A stretch of 64,000 bases of DNA from Bin87 sp034428455 (GTDB taxonomy: Bacteria > Chloroflexota > Dehalococcoidia > Lucifugimonadales > UBA3495), in NCBI GenBank assembly GCA_034428455.1, contig DAOUHZ010000001.1, positions 1 through 64,000 of the forward strand, written 5' to 3'. Made by a program: the position numbers and the translations under genes. The notes under the pieces were generated by a model. The model did not search any database. It saw only the letters and a program-made list of their open reading frames with translations, and was not told the DNA's origin. Positions 26,358 through 35,440 of the stretch are shown here, piece by piece. Position 1 is the first letter of the stretch. Each line of letters begins with the position of its first letter.

Positions 26358-26949
26358 TTGAACTACCTCCCTTTGCTGCCGGTCCAGCGGGTTGTTTGGC
26401 TGTGATGGTCGTTTCAAAGATGCGCAGCACCTCGTCGGCCACCTGCTCCGGGGTGCGGTCGTCGGTGGCTACGGCGTGGTGGGCTTGCGCGTAGGCCGGC
26501 GCGCGTTCGTCGAGCAGTTCGCGGATTCGCTCCAGCGGGTCTCCGTCGCCCAGCATGGGTCGGACGGCGGCGTTGGGGCTGCCCCTGGTGATGCGGTGGT
26601 GGATGGTTTCCGCCGTGGCGGTCAGGCAGAACACGACCCCGTTCTCCAACAGGACCTGGCGGGTCAGTTCCTGGGCAAAGGCACCGCCGCCGGCCGCGAT
26701 GACCTTGTTGCCGCCTTCACACAGGGTCAGGGCCGCGTGGCGCTCCATGGCGCGGAACACGATTTCGCCGTCATCGGTAAAGATTTGGTGGATCGGTTTG
26801 CGCGCCCGGCGGACGATCTCTTCGTCCAGGTCGGTCATCCGGCGTCCGGTGAGCCGGGCGATGATGCGCCCGACGTGGCTTTTGCCCGTCGCCATGAACC
26901 CGACCAGGATGATGTTTGCCGGCGTCTGCTGATTTGACGAGATTGCCAC
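26344..26949 (-). CDS. aroK: Shikimate kinase
   Basis: 201-residue kinase phosphorylating shikimate with ATP. Walker A is GFMATGKS (17-24), then MTDLDEEIVRRARKPIHQIF with the shikimate-binding Asp, FRAMERHAAL, IAAGGGAF, and the LID Arg in AVRPML. The only workable start is GTG at 26949, which lies inside a half-copy of the dispersed palindromic repeat; no Shine-Dalgarno precedes it. The first ~12 residues are therefore encoded partly by the repeat. The stop overlaps the DUF429 gene. Confidence 0.9.
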   Translation of the reverse strand: MAISSNQQTPANIILVGFMATGKSHVGRIIARLTGRRMTDLDEEIVRRARKPIHQIFTDDGEIVFRAMERHAALTLCEGGNKVIAAGGGAFAQELTRQVLLENGVVFCLTATAETIHHRITRGSPNAAVRPMLGDGDPLERIRELLDERAPAYAQAHHAVATDDRTPEQVADEVLRIFETTITAKQPAGPAAKGGSSNGQD

Positions 26950-26967
26950 GCTGCGCTCGCAATGACA
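26938..26967. repeat. Half-copy F of the dispersed palindromic repeat, at the aroK start
   Basis: CGAGATTGCCACGCTGCGCT followed by CGCAATGACA, the right half of the family core only. It contains the predicted GTG start of aroK on the minus strand. Confidence 0.75.
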
Positions 26968-26995
26968 AGGGGTGTTGGGATGGTGCTTGGCCTCA

Positions 26996-27397
26996 TCAGG
27001 CCGGTCGCGGCGGGGCCGGCGCGTAGCCCGACGCCGTGCAGAATTCCACGCTGTTGCCGTCGGGGTCTTCAATGAAGAAGTACGCCTGCCCGTCGTAGCG
27101 CACGCCGCCGCGCAAGGCCTCGTAGCCACTGCTCTCCAGGGTGGCGCGGGTCGCCTCGAGATCATCGACCTGGAAAGCGTGGTGCACGTTGCCCGGCTTG
27201 GCCGGCGCTTCGTCGGTCTCGATCAGATGAACCATCACGCCGTTTTCCAGTTGCAGCCAGGTTATGGCGGGGTTGTCCACCTGGCTCTGGATCTGCTTGA
27301 TCCCCAGCAGGTCGTTGTAGAAGGCCATGGCGCGGGCCGTATCCTTCACCATGGTGGTTACGTGGTTGATCTGGCGGATCTCGATCTTTCCGGCCAT
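26996..27397 (-). CDS. VOC-family (glyoxalase-like) protein
   Basis: 133 residues with the VOC pattern: INHVTTMVKDTARAMAFYNDLLG with the first metal His, VHHAFQVDDLEATRATLES with the second His, and EDPDGNSVEFC with the Glu. GGAGGG is 7 nt before the ATG. The last residues are Ala/Pro-rich. It lies 46 bp upstream of aroK on the same strand and may share its transcript, though a repeat fragment intervenes. Activity unknown; could be a lyase, isomerase or antibiotic/xenobiotic resistance protein. Confidence 0.85.
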   Translation of the reverse strand: MAGKIEIRQINHVTTMVKDTARAMAFYNDLLGIKQIQSQVDNPAITWLQLENGVMVHLIETDEAPAKPGNVHHAFQVDDLEATRATLESSGYEALRGGVRYDGQAYFFIEDPDGNSVEFCTASGYAPAPPRPA

Positions 27398-27468
27398 GTT
27401 TGTCCCTCCGTGTCAGTTTCTGCGGGTATTATGCCATACCCTTTCGCTGATCGTTGGCAGGGGCGCAA

Positions 27469-28134
27469 CTAGCCCTCGGGCCACGCCTCATCACCCAGAA
27501 GGGGCACATAGCTGCACGGTTCCAGCTCCTCGCACACGCGCTCGCCCGGATGGACCCACACCCGCGTCAGCCGCTGACGCGAGCGTTCGCCCACGGGCAT
27601 GACGAGCCGACCGCCCGGCTTCAGTTGCGCCAACAGGGATTCCGGCACCGATGGGGCCGACGCGGACGCCAGGATCGCGTCGAAGGGGGCGCAGTCCGGC
27701 GCGCCCAACACTGAGCCGGCCTCCAGCACCGTCACGCTGGCGAATCCGGCGCCGGCCAGGTTGCGTCGCGCCATCGCGACCAGTTCCGGTATCCGCTCCA
27801 CCGCGACCACGCGCCCGGACGGAAGCATCGCGGAGAGCACCGCCGCCTGGTAACCACTGCCGGCTCCCACTTCCAGCAAGTATTCGTCGCCTTGCAACTG
27901 CAACGCTTGCGCGGCCGTGGCAACCATCAGCGGTTGCGATATGGTCTGTCCGTAGCCTATCGACAGGGGAATGTTCCGGTACGCCTGGTGCCGTAAATGT
28001 TCGGGCACGAACCTTTCCCTAGGCACGACGCGCATGGCGGCCACCGCCGGCACGTCGCCCAGGGTCCTGGTCAGGTGATCGAACAGCCGTGTCCGGTCCA
28101 CATCGGACAGGAACCCGGCCCAGGAGAGGCTCAC
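27469..28134 (-). CDS. pcm: Protein-L-isoaspartate O-methyltransferase
   Basis: 221-residue SAM-dependent repair enzyme for isoaspartyl residues. Seen: PRERFVPEHLRHQAYRNIPL, the GQTISQPLMVA segment typical of PCMT, SAM motif I LLEVGAGSGYQAAVLS, and the post-motif acidic VAVERIPELV. The GTG start overlaps the stop of the upstream enoyl-CoA hydratase gene as GTGA, so translation is coupled. The usual C-terminal LVPLRG-like ending appears as YVPLLGDEAW. Confidence 0.93.
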   Translation of the reverse strand: MSLSWAGFLSDVDRTRLFDHLTRTLGDVPAVAAMRVVPRERFVPEHLRHQAYRNIPLSIGYGQTISQPLMVATAAQALQLQGDEYLLEVGAGSGYQAAVLSAMLPSGRVVAVERIPELVAMARRNLAGAGFASVTVLEAGSVLGAPDCAPFDAILASASAPSVPESLLAQLKPGGRLVMPVGERSRQRLTRVWVHPGERVCEELEPCSYVPLLGDEAWPEG

Positions 28135-28940
28135 GAACCTTGAAACCAGGCTGGCCGCTTTTGCGAGAATGCCTTTATCCCTTCCTGGAAGTCCCGCGTC
28201 AGACCGATGTTTGCGATGGCGTCGGTTTCAGCGTCCAACTGGGTCGCCAGATCGGAGTCCCAACTGCCATCGAACAGGGCCTTGACCCGACCATATGCGC
28301 GGGTGGGACCTTGAGCCAGCCGATCCGCGGTTTCCATGGCGTGCCGTTCGAAATGGCCGGATTCGAACACCTGGCTTACCAGTCCCATCTCCAGCGCGTA
28401 TTGAGCGCCGATGGGCTGGCGGGCCAGGTAGATGTCCATGGCGCGGCCCTGACCGACGATGCGCGGCAGCATGTACGTGGAACCGCCGTCCGCCGTGCAG
28501 CCGATGTTGGCGTAGGCCAGCAGGAATCGCGCATCCGACGACGCGACGCGGATGTCGCACGCCAGCGCCAGGCTGAAGCCGGCGCCGGCCGCCACGCCGT
28601 TGATGGCCGCCACCACCGGCTTGTCCAGCCGCCGTATGCCCATCACCACGTCGCGGTGCAGCGTGTTCGCCAGTTCTCTGAGATGATCGGATAGTCCTTC
28701 CGCGCCGCCATCATCCAGTTGCTGGGCAAAGTCGCGCACGTCCGCGCCGGAGCAGAATGCGCCGTCGGTGCCGGTGAGCAGCACGGCGCGGGTATCTCCG
28801 CCGCGGCAGGACTTGATGGCTTCACCCAGTTCGTCCACCATGGCCGGCGACAGCGCGTTGCGCGCCTCGGGGCGGTTGAGCCGGATGACCGCCAGAGGGC
28901 CCTTCCTTTCCAGTTGGACGCGGTTGTCTGTGGTGGTCAT
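28131..28940 (-). CDS. Enoyl-CoA hydratase/isomerase family protein
   Basis: 269 residues of the crotonase fold. Seen: VIRLNRPEARNALSPAM, oxyanion-hole segment AFCSGADVRDF, the second oxyanion segment AINGVAAGAGFSLALACDIR, and the catalytic region GCTADGGSTYMLPRIVGQGRAMDI. In the first catalytic position the usual Glu is replaced (NIGCTADGGST), so hydration should not be assumed; an isomerase or other crotonase activity is possible. AGGAGG is 5 nt before the ATG. Coupled with pcm downstream. Confidence 0.9.
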   Translation of the reverse strand: MTTTDNRVQLERKGPLAVIRLNRPEARNALSPAMVDELGEAIKSCRGGDTRAVLLTGTDGAFCSGADVRDFAQQLDDGGAEGLSDHLRELANTLHRDVVMGIRRLDKPVVAAINGVAAGAGFSLALACDIRVASSDARFLLAYANIGCTADGGSTYMLPRIVGQGRAMDIYLARQPIGAQYALEMGLVSQVFESGHFERHAMETADRLAQGPTRAYGRVKALFDGSWDSDLATQLDAETDAIANIGLTRDFQEGIKAFSQKRPAWFQGS

Positions 28941-28961
28941 CGGGGCCTCCTACCTGTCTCG

Positions 28962-29267
28962 TTAGTGCGGGGTGTTGCAGACAGGGCATCTGATCCGGTT
29001 CAAACGCTGACAGACCGTGCACCTCCGGCTGTGGTCCCTCACATCCTGCAATATTGTGATAATCCACCAAATGGTAATGCCGGTTGCCACGTTGAGCAGG
29101 ACATTTCTACCCGTTTCCGAGGCGTTTGCCATGGCGGCTAGTCCAATCACCAGAGCGGCTGGAAGGAGCGCTGACGCCAGCAATTGGACGATTCTGGTCA
29201 GAATTTCATTCACCGCAATGCGATCCGCTGCGACAGGTAGCCTTGCTATTGTCGGGTCATTGTCCAC
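28962..29267 (-). CDS. Small membrane protein with C-terminal double CxxC zinc motif
   Basis: 101 residues: two hydrophobic segments (VQLLASALLPAALVIGLAAM and VATGITIWWIITIL) followed by CTVCQRLNRIRCPVC, a likely zinc ribbon. The GTG start at 29267 overlaps the preceding small gene by 22 nt. No family recognised. Membrane anchor plus zinc site suggests a regulatory or scaffold role, which is speculation. Confidence 0.65.
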   Translation of the reverse strand: MDNDPTIARLPVAADRIAVNEILTRIVQLLASALLPAALVIGLAAMANASETGRNVLLNVATGITIWWIITILQDVRDHSRRCTVCQRLNRIRCPVCNTPH

Positions 29268-29422
29268 AAGCCGCCGGCTGCGCCCAGCAGAAAGACCAGC
29301 AAAGTGTCCTGCCCGCCTGCCTCCATTCCCAAAGGCAACAGGGGCAATAACAGCATATACAGGATCGCCGAGACGAATCCGACGAGCAATCCAACCATGA
29401 TTTTCATGTTCGGTCTTGGCAT
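29246..29422 (-). CDS. Small two-helix membrane protein
   Basis: 58 residues, MPRPNMKIM start, with two hydrophobic stretches (VGLLVGFVSAILYMLLLPLLP and LLVFLLGAAGGLW). GAGAGGTG lies 8 nt before the ATG at 29422, which is preferred to an in-frame ATG at 29446. It overlaps the zinc-motif membrane gene downstream, so the two small membrane proteins are likely made together. No family recognised. Confidence 0.6.
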   Translation of the reverse strand: MPRPNMKIMVGLLVGFVSAILYMLLLPLLPLGMEAGGQDTLLVFLLGAAGGLWTMTRQ

Positions 29423-29473
29423 CTGATTCACCTCTCCAAGCGGCAATTCACCGGCTGGTCAGCCGCGACTGCA

Positions 29474-31168
<1,695 letters not shown>

Positions 31169-31264
31169 AACGTCCTCCTCAGCGGACGTTGTGCCCGCCA
31201 TGTGTCAACCGGATATGGCAATCGATTATAGATTGGCCCTACCGGGGCGGCAACCGAGCCGCAG

Positions 31265-32284
31265 TTACAGCTCCACCACCATCTGTAGCTCGCTGGTCGG
31301 GTGGCACAGCGCTTCGAAGGCGCCTTGGATGCCTTCCAGTGGGACAAAGTTGGTTCCCGTCAGCATGTGCTCCACGGACACCCTTCCGGTGCGCATCAGG
31401 TCCAGCGCGATGCGCCAGTCCTCGGGCAGCGTGCCGAAGGACGATTGCATCCGCACTTCTCGCGCCATCCAGTTGGGCGGGACGACCGGCGTGGGTTCCC
31501 ACGCGATGGCGATCATCACCACCTGCCCGCCCCGGGCGCACAGGTCCAGCCCTTGCTCCAAGGTCGACGGCGCGGCGGCGCATTCGAACACCACCTGCGG
31601 ACCCGTTCCGCCGGTCAACTCGACCACTCGCTCTGCAAAATCACTGTCCGTTGGGTTGAGCACCGCGTCCGCGCCCAGCAGGCGGGCGGCCTCGGCGCGG
31701 CCCGGGGCCGGTTCGGACACGATCACGGTGGTCGCGCCGGCGGCCCGCGCCGTCTGCATGCACAGCAGGCCGATGGGTCCGGCGCCCAACACCAGGGCCG
31801 CGTCGCCCAGCTTGATGTCGGACAGGCGCACGGCGTGGACGGTGACCGCGCAGGGTTCGCAGAGGGCCGCCTGCTCGTCGGTCACGTCGTCGGGAACCGG
31901 CGTCGGTTCCCACTCGTCCAACAGCACGAACTCGGCGTAGCCGCGCGGCCGCACGTTCTGTTGGAAGCCCATGGTGCGGTAGTTGAAGCGGGGGTTGGTG
32001 CGCGTTGCTGAGCCACCGCCCGGCGGAGGATGCCCGCCGCCGCCTACCACCCGGTCGCCCACCTGCCAGCGACTCACGCCGGGGCCGACGTCAACGATGG
32101 TGCCCGTGTACTCGTGGCCCATCACCGCGCCCGGCTGGGCCAGGTCGTACATGAAGGCGTGGACGTCCGTGCCGCAGATGGCGGAGTATTTCACTCGCAT
32201 CACGACCTGGTTTGGCCCGGGAGTGGGGTCGGGCAGCTCCTCAACCTGCAATACCTGCTCACCCTTGTAAACGGCAGCGCGCAT
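31265..32284 (-). CDS. Zinc-dependent medium-chain alcohol/polyol dehydrogenase
   Basis: 339-residue MDR enzyme. The catalytic zinc site is indicated by AICGTDVHAF and GHEYTG; the nucleotide site is LVLGAGPIGLLCMQTARAAGA. The four-Cys structural zinc lobe common in this family is missing: the corresponding stretch reads GGGGHPPPGGGSATRTN. It resembles threonine dehydrogenase/butanediol dehydrogenase relatives. ATG 32284 has GGAGGG 8 nt upstream. It is divergent from the duplicated antitoxin-like gene and upstream of ilvD. Confidence 0.9.
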   Translation of the reverse strand: MRAAVYKGEQVLQVEELPDPTPGPNQVVMRVKYSAICGTDVHAFMYDLAQPGAVMGHEYTGTIVDVGPGVSRWQVGDRVVGGGGHPPPGGGSATRTNPRFNYRTMGFQQNVRPRGYAEFVLLDEWEPTPVPDDVTDEQAALCEPCAVTVHAVRLSDIKLGDAALVLGAGPIGLLCMQTARAAGATTVIVSEPAPGRAEAARLLGADAVLNPTDSDFAERVVELTGGTGPQVVFECAAAPSTLEQGLDLCARGGQVVMIAIAWEPTPVVPPNWMAREVRMQSSFGTLPEDWRIALDLMRTGRVSVEHMLTGTNFVPLEGIQGAFEALCHPTSELQMVVEL

Positions 32285-32342
32285 GGCAAAATCCCTCCGG
32301 CGCGAAAGTGTCGCCAGCATAGCACAGGGCACAGAAGCAGCC

Positions 32343-32351
32343 TGCTACAAT
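32343..32351 (+). promoter_or_regulatory. Extended -10 element for the antitoxin-like/protease pair
   Basis: TGCTACAAT, 53 nt before the start codon. The same TGN-TACAAT appears before copA and before the coiled-coil gene at 50434. No clear -35. Confidence 0.4.
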
Positions 32352-32404
32352 CGGACATCAGCCGGCATCGGCAAGGCAGCGAATCATGCGCTCAGGGGGA
32401 ACTG

Positions 32405-32977
32405 ATGGCCAGCAATCCGGATAAGAAAGATCGCATCGTGGATCTGGCCTGTGCCATGTACGACTCCAAGATCCGCCATCTGGTCGAACCGGAGCGTCAG
32501 GGAGAGTACCTGACGCTGGACGTGGTCACTGGCGAATACGAGATCGACGCCGATGAGATAGCGGCGACTTCCAGAATGCTTGAGCGGCATTCTGCCGAGA
32601 ACCTGTTCACCTTTCGCATTGGCTACCTTGCGTTCGGTGCCTTCGGGATGCGGGTCAGGCCGGTGTCCGAGGATCACGCGGGAGTTGCCAGTCGGAGACC
32701 GAGGGAGACGCTCGTTCCCGCTCCCGGTCATGAGAACTCGGTCGTGAGCAAGGGCATCGCGATCTATGACGCCAAAATCCGCCATCTGGTAGAACCGGAA
32801 CACCACGGGGAGTACATTACGCTGGACGTCAAAACCGGAGAGTATGAAGTAGACGCCGACGACCTAGCGGCCAATTTCAGGATGCTGGAGCGGCATTCGG
32901 CAGAGACGCTGGTCACGCTGCGCATTGGCTACCCCGCATACGGGACTTTTGTGGGATGGCGGGGGGTTTTCCCGTGA
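32405..32977 (+). CDS. Internally duplicated antitoxin-like protein
   Basis: 190 residues made of two near-identical ~67-residue units (16-82 and 118-184), each with Y-D-x-K-I-R-H-L-V-E-P-E, G-E-Y-[LI]-T-L-D-V, T-G-E-Y-E-[IV]-D-A-D, MLERHSAE and L/F-R-I-G-Y. A ~35-residue linker joins them. Single copies of this unit, 60-80 residues long, commonly precede a clan-AA aspartic protease gene in cyanobacteria and Chloroflexota (recalled, not searched). Here the unit is doubled. Its stop overlaps the protease start (GTGA). Start 32405 has AGGGGGA 4 nt upstream. Function unknown; toxin-antitoxin-like organisation. Confidence 0.8.
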   Translation: MASNPDKKDRIVDLACAMYDSKIRHLVEPERQGEYLTLDVVTGEYEIDADEIAATSRMLERHSAENLFTFRIGYLAFGAFGMRVRPVSEDHAGVASRRPRETLVPAPGHENSVVSKGIAIYDAKIRHLVEPEHHGEYITLDVKTGEYEVDADDLAANFRMLERHSAETLVTLRIGYPAYGTFVGWRGVFP

Positions 32978-33348
32978 CCTCCGGTCATATCGATCAATAC
33001 GGGCGCGCGGTGATTTCTGTCGACTTGTTCGACCGACAGGGCCGGCTATATCGAATCAATGCAATCGTCGATACCGGTTTCGATGATTTTTTGGCTCTGC
33101 CCACTCATTTGGTGCAGCGCTTGGGACTGGTTTGGGCCAGCCGTATATCGATGCACGTTGCCACCTCGGAGCTGGCGCAGTTTGATACCTATGCGGCTAC
33201 GATTTTGTGGCTGGGCAACCGCCTGTCCATCAGGGTGGTGCAAACCCAATCCGAAATTCTGGTCGGTATCCGGCTCTTACGGGAAAGTCAGTTGACGGCG
33301 CAGTTTTGGGAAGGCGGCTCGGTGAGTGTACAGTCTCGCCCTGCGTAG
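32974..33348 (+). CDS. Retropepsin-like (clan AA) aspartic protease
   Basis: 124 residues. The D33-T34-G35 active-site motif lies in AIVDTGFDDFLALP, and a second hydrophobic strand before the flap follows, as in single-domain retropepsins that work as dimers. The later segment ILVGIRLLRESQL corresponds to the family's hydrophobic G-x-x-L region. The GTG start at 32974 overlaps the preceding stop codon and puts the conserved beta strand at the right distance; an ATG 18 nt upstream is less likely. Coupled to the antitoxin-like gene. Target unknown. Confidence 0.85.
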   Translation: MTSGHIDQYGRAVISVDLFDRQGRLYRINAIVDTGFDDFLALPTHLVQRLGLVWASRISMHVATSELAQFDTYAATILWLGNRLSIRVVQTQSEILVGIRLLRESQLTAQFWEGGSVSVQSRPA

Positions 33349-33375
33349 ACTCGCATCTGCGCCGTTCCTTCGCCC

Positions 33376-33412
33376 TTGCGCCAACCGGCAAAGTGCGCTA
33401 GCATTTTTGCCG
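33376..33412 (+). promoter_or_regulatory. Predicted sodN promoter with overlapping inverted repeat
   Basis: TTGCGC (33376-33381) and TAGCAT (33399-33404) are 17 nt apart. An inverted repeat CGGCAAA / TTTGCCG (33386-33392, 33406-33412) surrounds the -10 box, a position suited to a repressor. Nickel-responsive control of superoxide dismutases is known elsewhere; its relevance here is a guess. Confidence 0.45.
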
Positions 33413-33477
33413 AAATCATCCCGTCCATGACGGACATCCGTACCGCGTTGTCATCACCTCAAAGGAGACTGCACACG

Positions 33478-33948
33478 ATGTTCAATCCCATCGCCATCCT
33501 GAAGCCGCGCACGGCCCACGCCCACTGCGACATCCCCTGCGGGATCTATGACCCGCTGGTCGCCAAGATCGCCGCCCAGACCGTGCAGAAAATGGTCCTC
33601 CGCATGCAGAACCTGGAAGCCCCGCAGCCCGGCGCTCCGGCCGCCGACCGACAGACCTTCGCCAACACCTTCTCCCGCTACGTCACCGTCAAGGAAGAGC
33701 ACGCTGAGAAGTGCAAGGAAGAGCTGCGGATCCTCTGGGCCGACTACGCCTGGCCCGGCACCGACGCCAACGAGATCGCCGGCAAGTTCAACGCCGCCCT
33801 CAAGCTGGCCGGCCAGTGCAAGCAGACCGTCAGCATGGAGAATGCCGAGGCCCTGGTCGCCGCCTGCGACGACATTGCCACCGCCTTCTGGTCCACCAAG
33901 AACGTCGAGTACAGCGACCCCAACGCCGCCGCCCGCTACGGCACCTAG
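33478..33948 (+). CDS. sodN: Nickel superoxide dismutase precursor
   Basis: 156-residue precursor. The nickel hook HCDIPCGIY begins at residue 16, so a 15-residue leader must be removed to expose the ligand His1; Cys2 and Cys6 complete the site. The four-helix body (QTVQKMVLRMQNLE, EEHAEKCKEELRILW) matches the family. AAGGAGA is ~9 nt before the ATG at 33478. The processing peptidase gene sodX, often adjacent, is not in the window; a retropepsin-like protease gene lies 130 bp upstream but is of a different class. Confidence 0.95.
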   Translation: MFNPIAILKPRTAHAHCDIPCGIYDPLVAKIAAQTVQKMVLRMQNLEAPQPGAPAADRQTFANTFSRYVTVKEEHAEKCKEELRILWADYAWPGTDANEIAGKFNAALKLAGQCKQTVSMENAEALVAACDDIATAFWSTKNVEYSDPNAAARYGT

Positions 33949-34004
33949 GCAGCCCGTCTGAGGATTCATAGCGACTACTGATGAGACCATGCGGTGGTCT
34001 GGGT

Positions 34005-34592
34005 TCACACGGTTAGCGGGGTTGGCGGTGTGGGATTGGCCAACGGGCAGCAATGCCGGAACAACTTCAGCAGGTTGTGGCCGATGCAGATCAGGGACCA
34101 CTCGCCCTGAACCTTCTCCAAGCCCCGCAGCAGGAACTGCCGGAAGCCTCGGCCCTGCATGATCTGGCCGAATATCGGTTCCACCGTCGCCATGCGCAAC
34201 GCGTAACGTTGGCGGCCCCGCCTGGTCTGCAACTTGCGGCGCATCCGGTCCCTGGGATGGAGATCTTTGGGATGCGTCCTTCAGGCGCTGTCGCCGGGCC
34301 GTGGCGGGTCTTTTCCGGCGCGATGAAGGGGTCAGCGCCCAGAGCCTGCAAATCGGCAACGGCCTGGGCTGAGTAGTAACCGGCGTCGGCGAATACCTCC
34401 TTGGGCACGGTGCCCACATTGGCGATGGTCTCCGCGATCAGTACCACCGCCTGCTGCTTGTCCGAAGTCAGGTTGGTGGCGTGCGCCGCCACGATCACCT
34501 GATGTTCATGATCCACCACCGCCTGACAGTCGTAGGCTTTCAGGAAATCCCGCGTACCGGGTCCGGGTATGATGCGGGGCTCTGGGTCAGTG
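34005..34592 (-). pseudogene. IS1182-type transposase C-terminal remnant (copy 1)
   Basis: Minus-strand remains of a DDE transposase: AYDCQAVVDHEHQVIVAAHATN, then KEVFADAGYYSAQAVADLQALGADPFIAPEK, then in another frame QRYALRMATVEPIFGQIMQG and FLLRGLEKVQGEWSLICIGH. At least two frameshifts (near 34255 and 34550) break the reading frame. The N-terminal half is missing, ending where the MITE at 34596 begins. Confidence 0.85.
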
Positions 34593-34595
34593 AAG

Positions 34596-34752
34596 GTAAC
34601 TGTTCAGGGTTGCGGGGGGTCGTCATTGCGAGCGCAGCGCGGCAATCTCGTTGGGGCAGGAGAACCGTTCGGGAAAAGGTTCTGGAGAGAGGACGGGATT
34701 GCCACGGCGCTAGCGCCTCGCAATGACAACAACCTTAATTCTGAACAGTTAC
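34596..34752. mobile_element. Palindromic repeat copy G with different terminal repeats
   Basis: 157 bp bounded by GTAACTGTTCAG (34596-34607) and its perfect complement (34741-34752). The interior is the same core as the 137-bp family (GTCATTGCGAGCGCAGCGCG ... CGCCTCGCAATGAC). It lies exactly at the junction of the two inverted transposase remnants. Confidence 0.8.
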
Positions 34753-35208
34753 GCCTACAACTGTCAGGCGGGGCGATGATCGCGGACGCCAGCGACAATG
34801 TGGGCGCTGTACCCAAAGAGGTATCCGACGACGCCGGTTACTGCTCGGCCCAGGCCGTTGCCGATTTGCAGGCCCTGGGCGCCGACCCCTTCATCGCGCC
34901 GGAAAAGCCCCGCCACGGCCCGCCGGCGCCCAAAGGACGCATCCCCAAAGATCTCCCTCTCAATGACCGGATGCGCCGCAAGTTGCACTAAACGCAGTGG
35001 CCAACGCTACGCGCCGCGCATGGCGACGGTGGAACCGGTATTCGGCCAGATCATGCAGGGCCGAGGCTTCCGGCAGTTCCTGCTGCGGAACTTGGAGAAG
35101 GTTCAGGGCGAGTTGTCCCTGATCTGCACCGGCCACAACCTGCCCAAGCTCTTTCGCAACTGTCGCCCGATAACTGCCTCGGGGTCAGCTTTGCCATCCG
35201 CCGCGTAA
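34753..35208 (+). pseudogene. IS1182-type transposase C-terminal remnant (copy 2, inverted)
   Basis: Plus-strand remnant of the same transposase: AYNCQA at the start, then an internal deletion to ADASDNVGAVPKEVSDDAGY, ALGADPFIAPEK, a frameshift near 34990, then MATVEPVFGQIMQGRGFRQF and GELSLICTGHNLPKLF. Head-to-head with copy 1. Confidence 0.85.
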
Positions 35209-35404
35209 TCGTCCCCACCCCATCCCCCCCGTAGCACACCAAATCGCTAATCCTCAAACGGGCTGCTAGTTGCGGACGAGTTGCAGTTGAGCCGCGCCTG
35301 GCGCTGAGTTTCCGGTCCATGCGATTGATGGCTATGCCGACTGCCGCCCAGAGTGCAGGATGCCCCGAATTGGGACCTACCCCGAAACGGTGAGAGAATA
35401 AGCC

Positions 35405-35433
35405 TTGATTTCTAACGAATAATTCGTTAACAT
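35405..35433 (+). promoter_or_regulatory. Promoter with central 17-bp palindromic operator, inositol-phosphate synthase gene
   Basis: -35 TTGATT (35405-35410) and -10 TAACAT (35428-35433) are 17 nt apart. The spacer holds a perfect palindrome TAACGAATAATTCGTTA (35413-35429). The -10 is 7 nt from the ATG and no Shine-Dalgarno exists, so the mRNA would be leaderless. A repressor on the palindrome would block the polymerase. Confidence 0.65.
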
Positions 35434-35440
35434 TGCTGGC

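Noticed and set aside
33349..33477. Retropepsin gene as the SodN maturation protease
   Set aside because: SodN is processed by a SodX-type peptidase of another family, and the protease is already translationally coupled to the duplicated antitoxin-like protein.
34598..34752. Possible CRISPR or tRNA-like palindromes in repeat copies
   Set aside because: The dispersed copies are kilobases apart and have transposon-type ends; no regularly spaced repeats and no tRNA T-loop/anticodon pattern were found in intergenic DNA.
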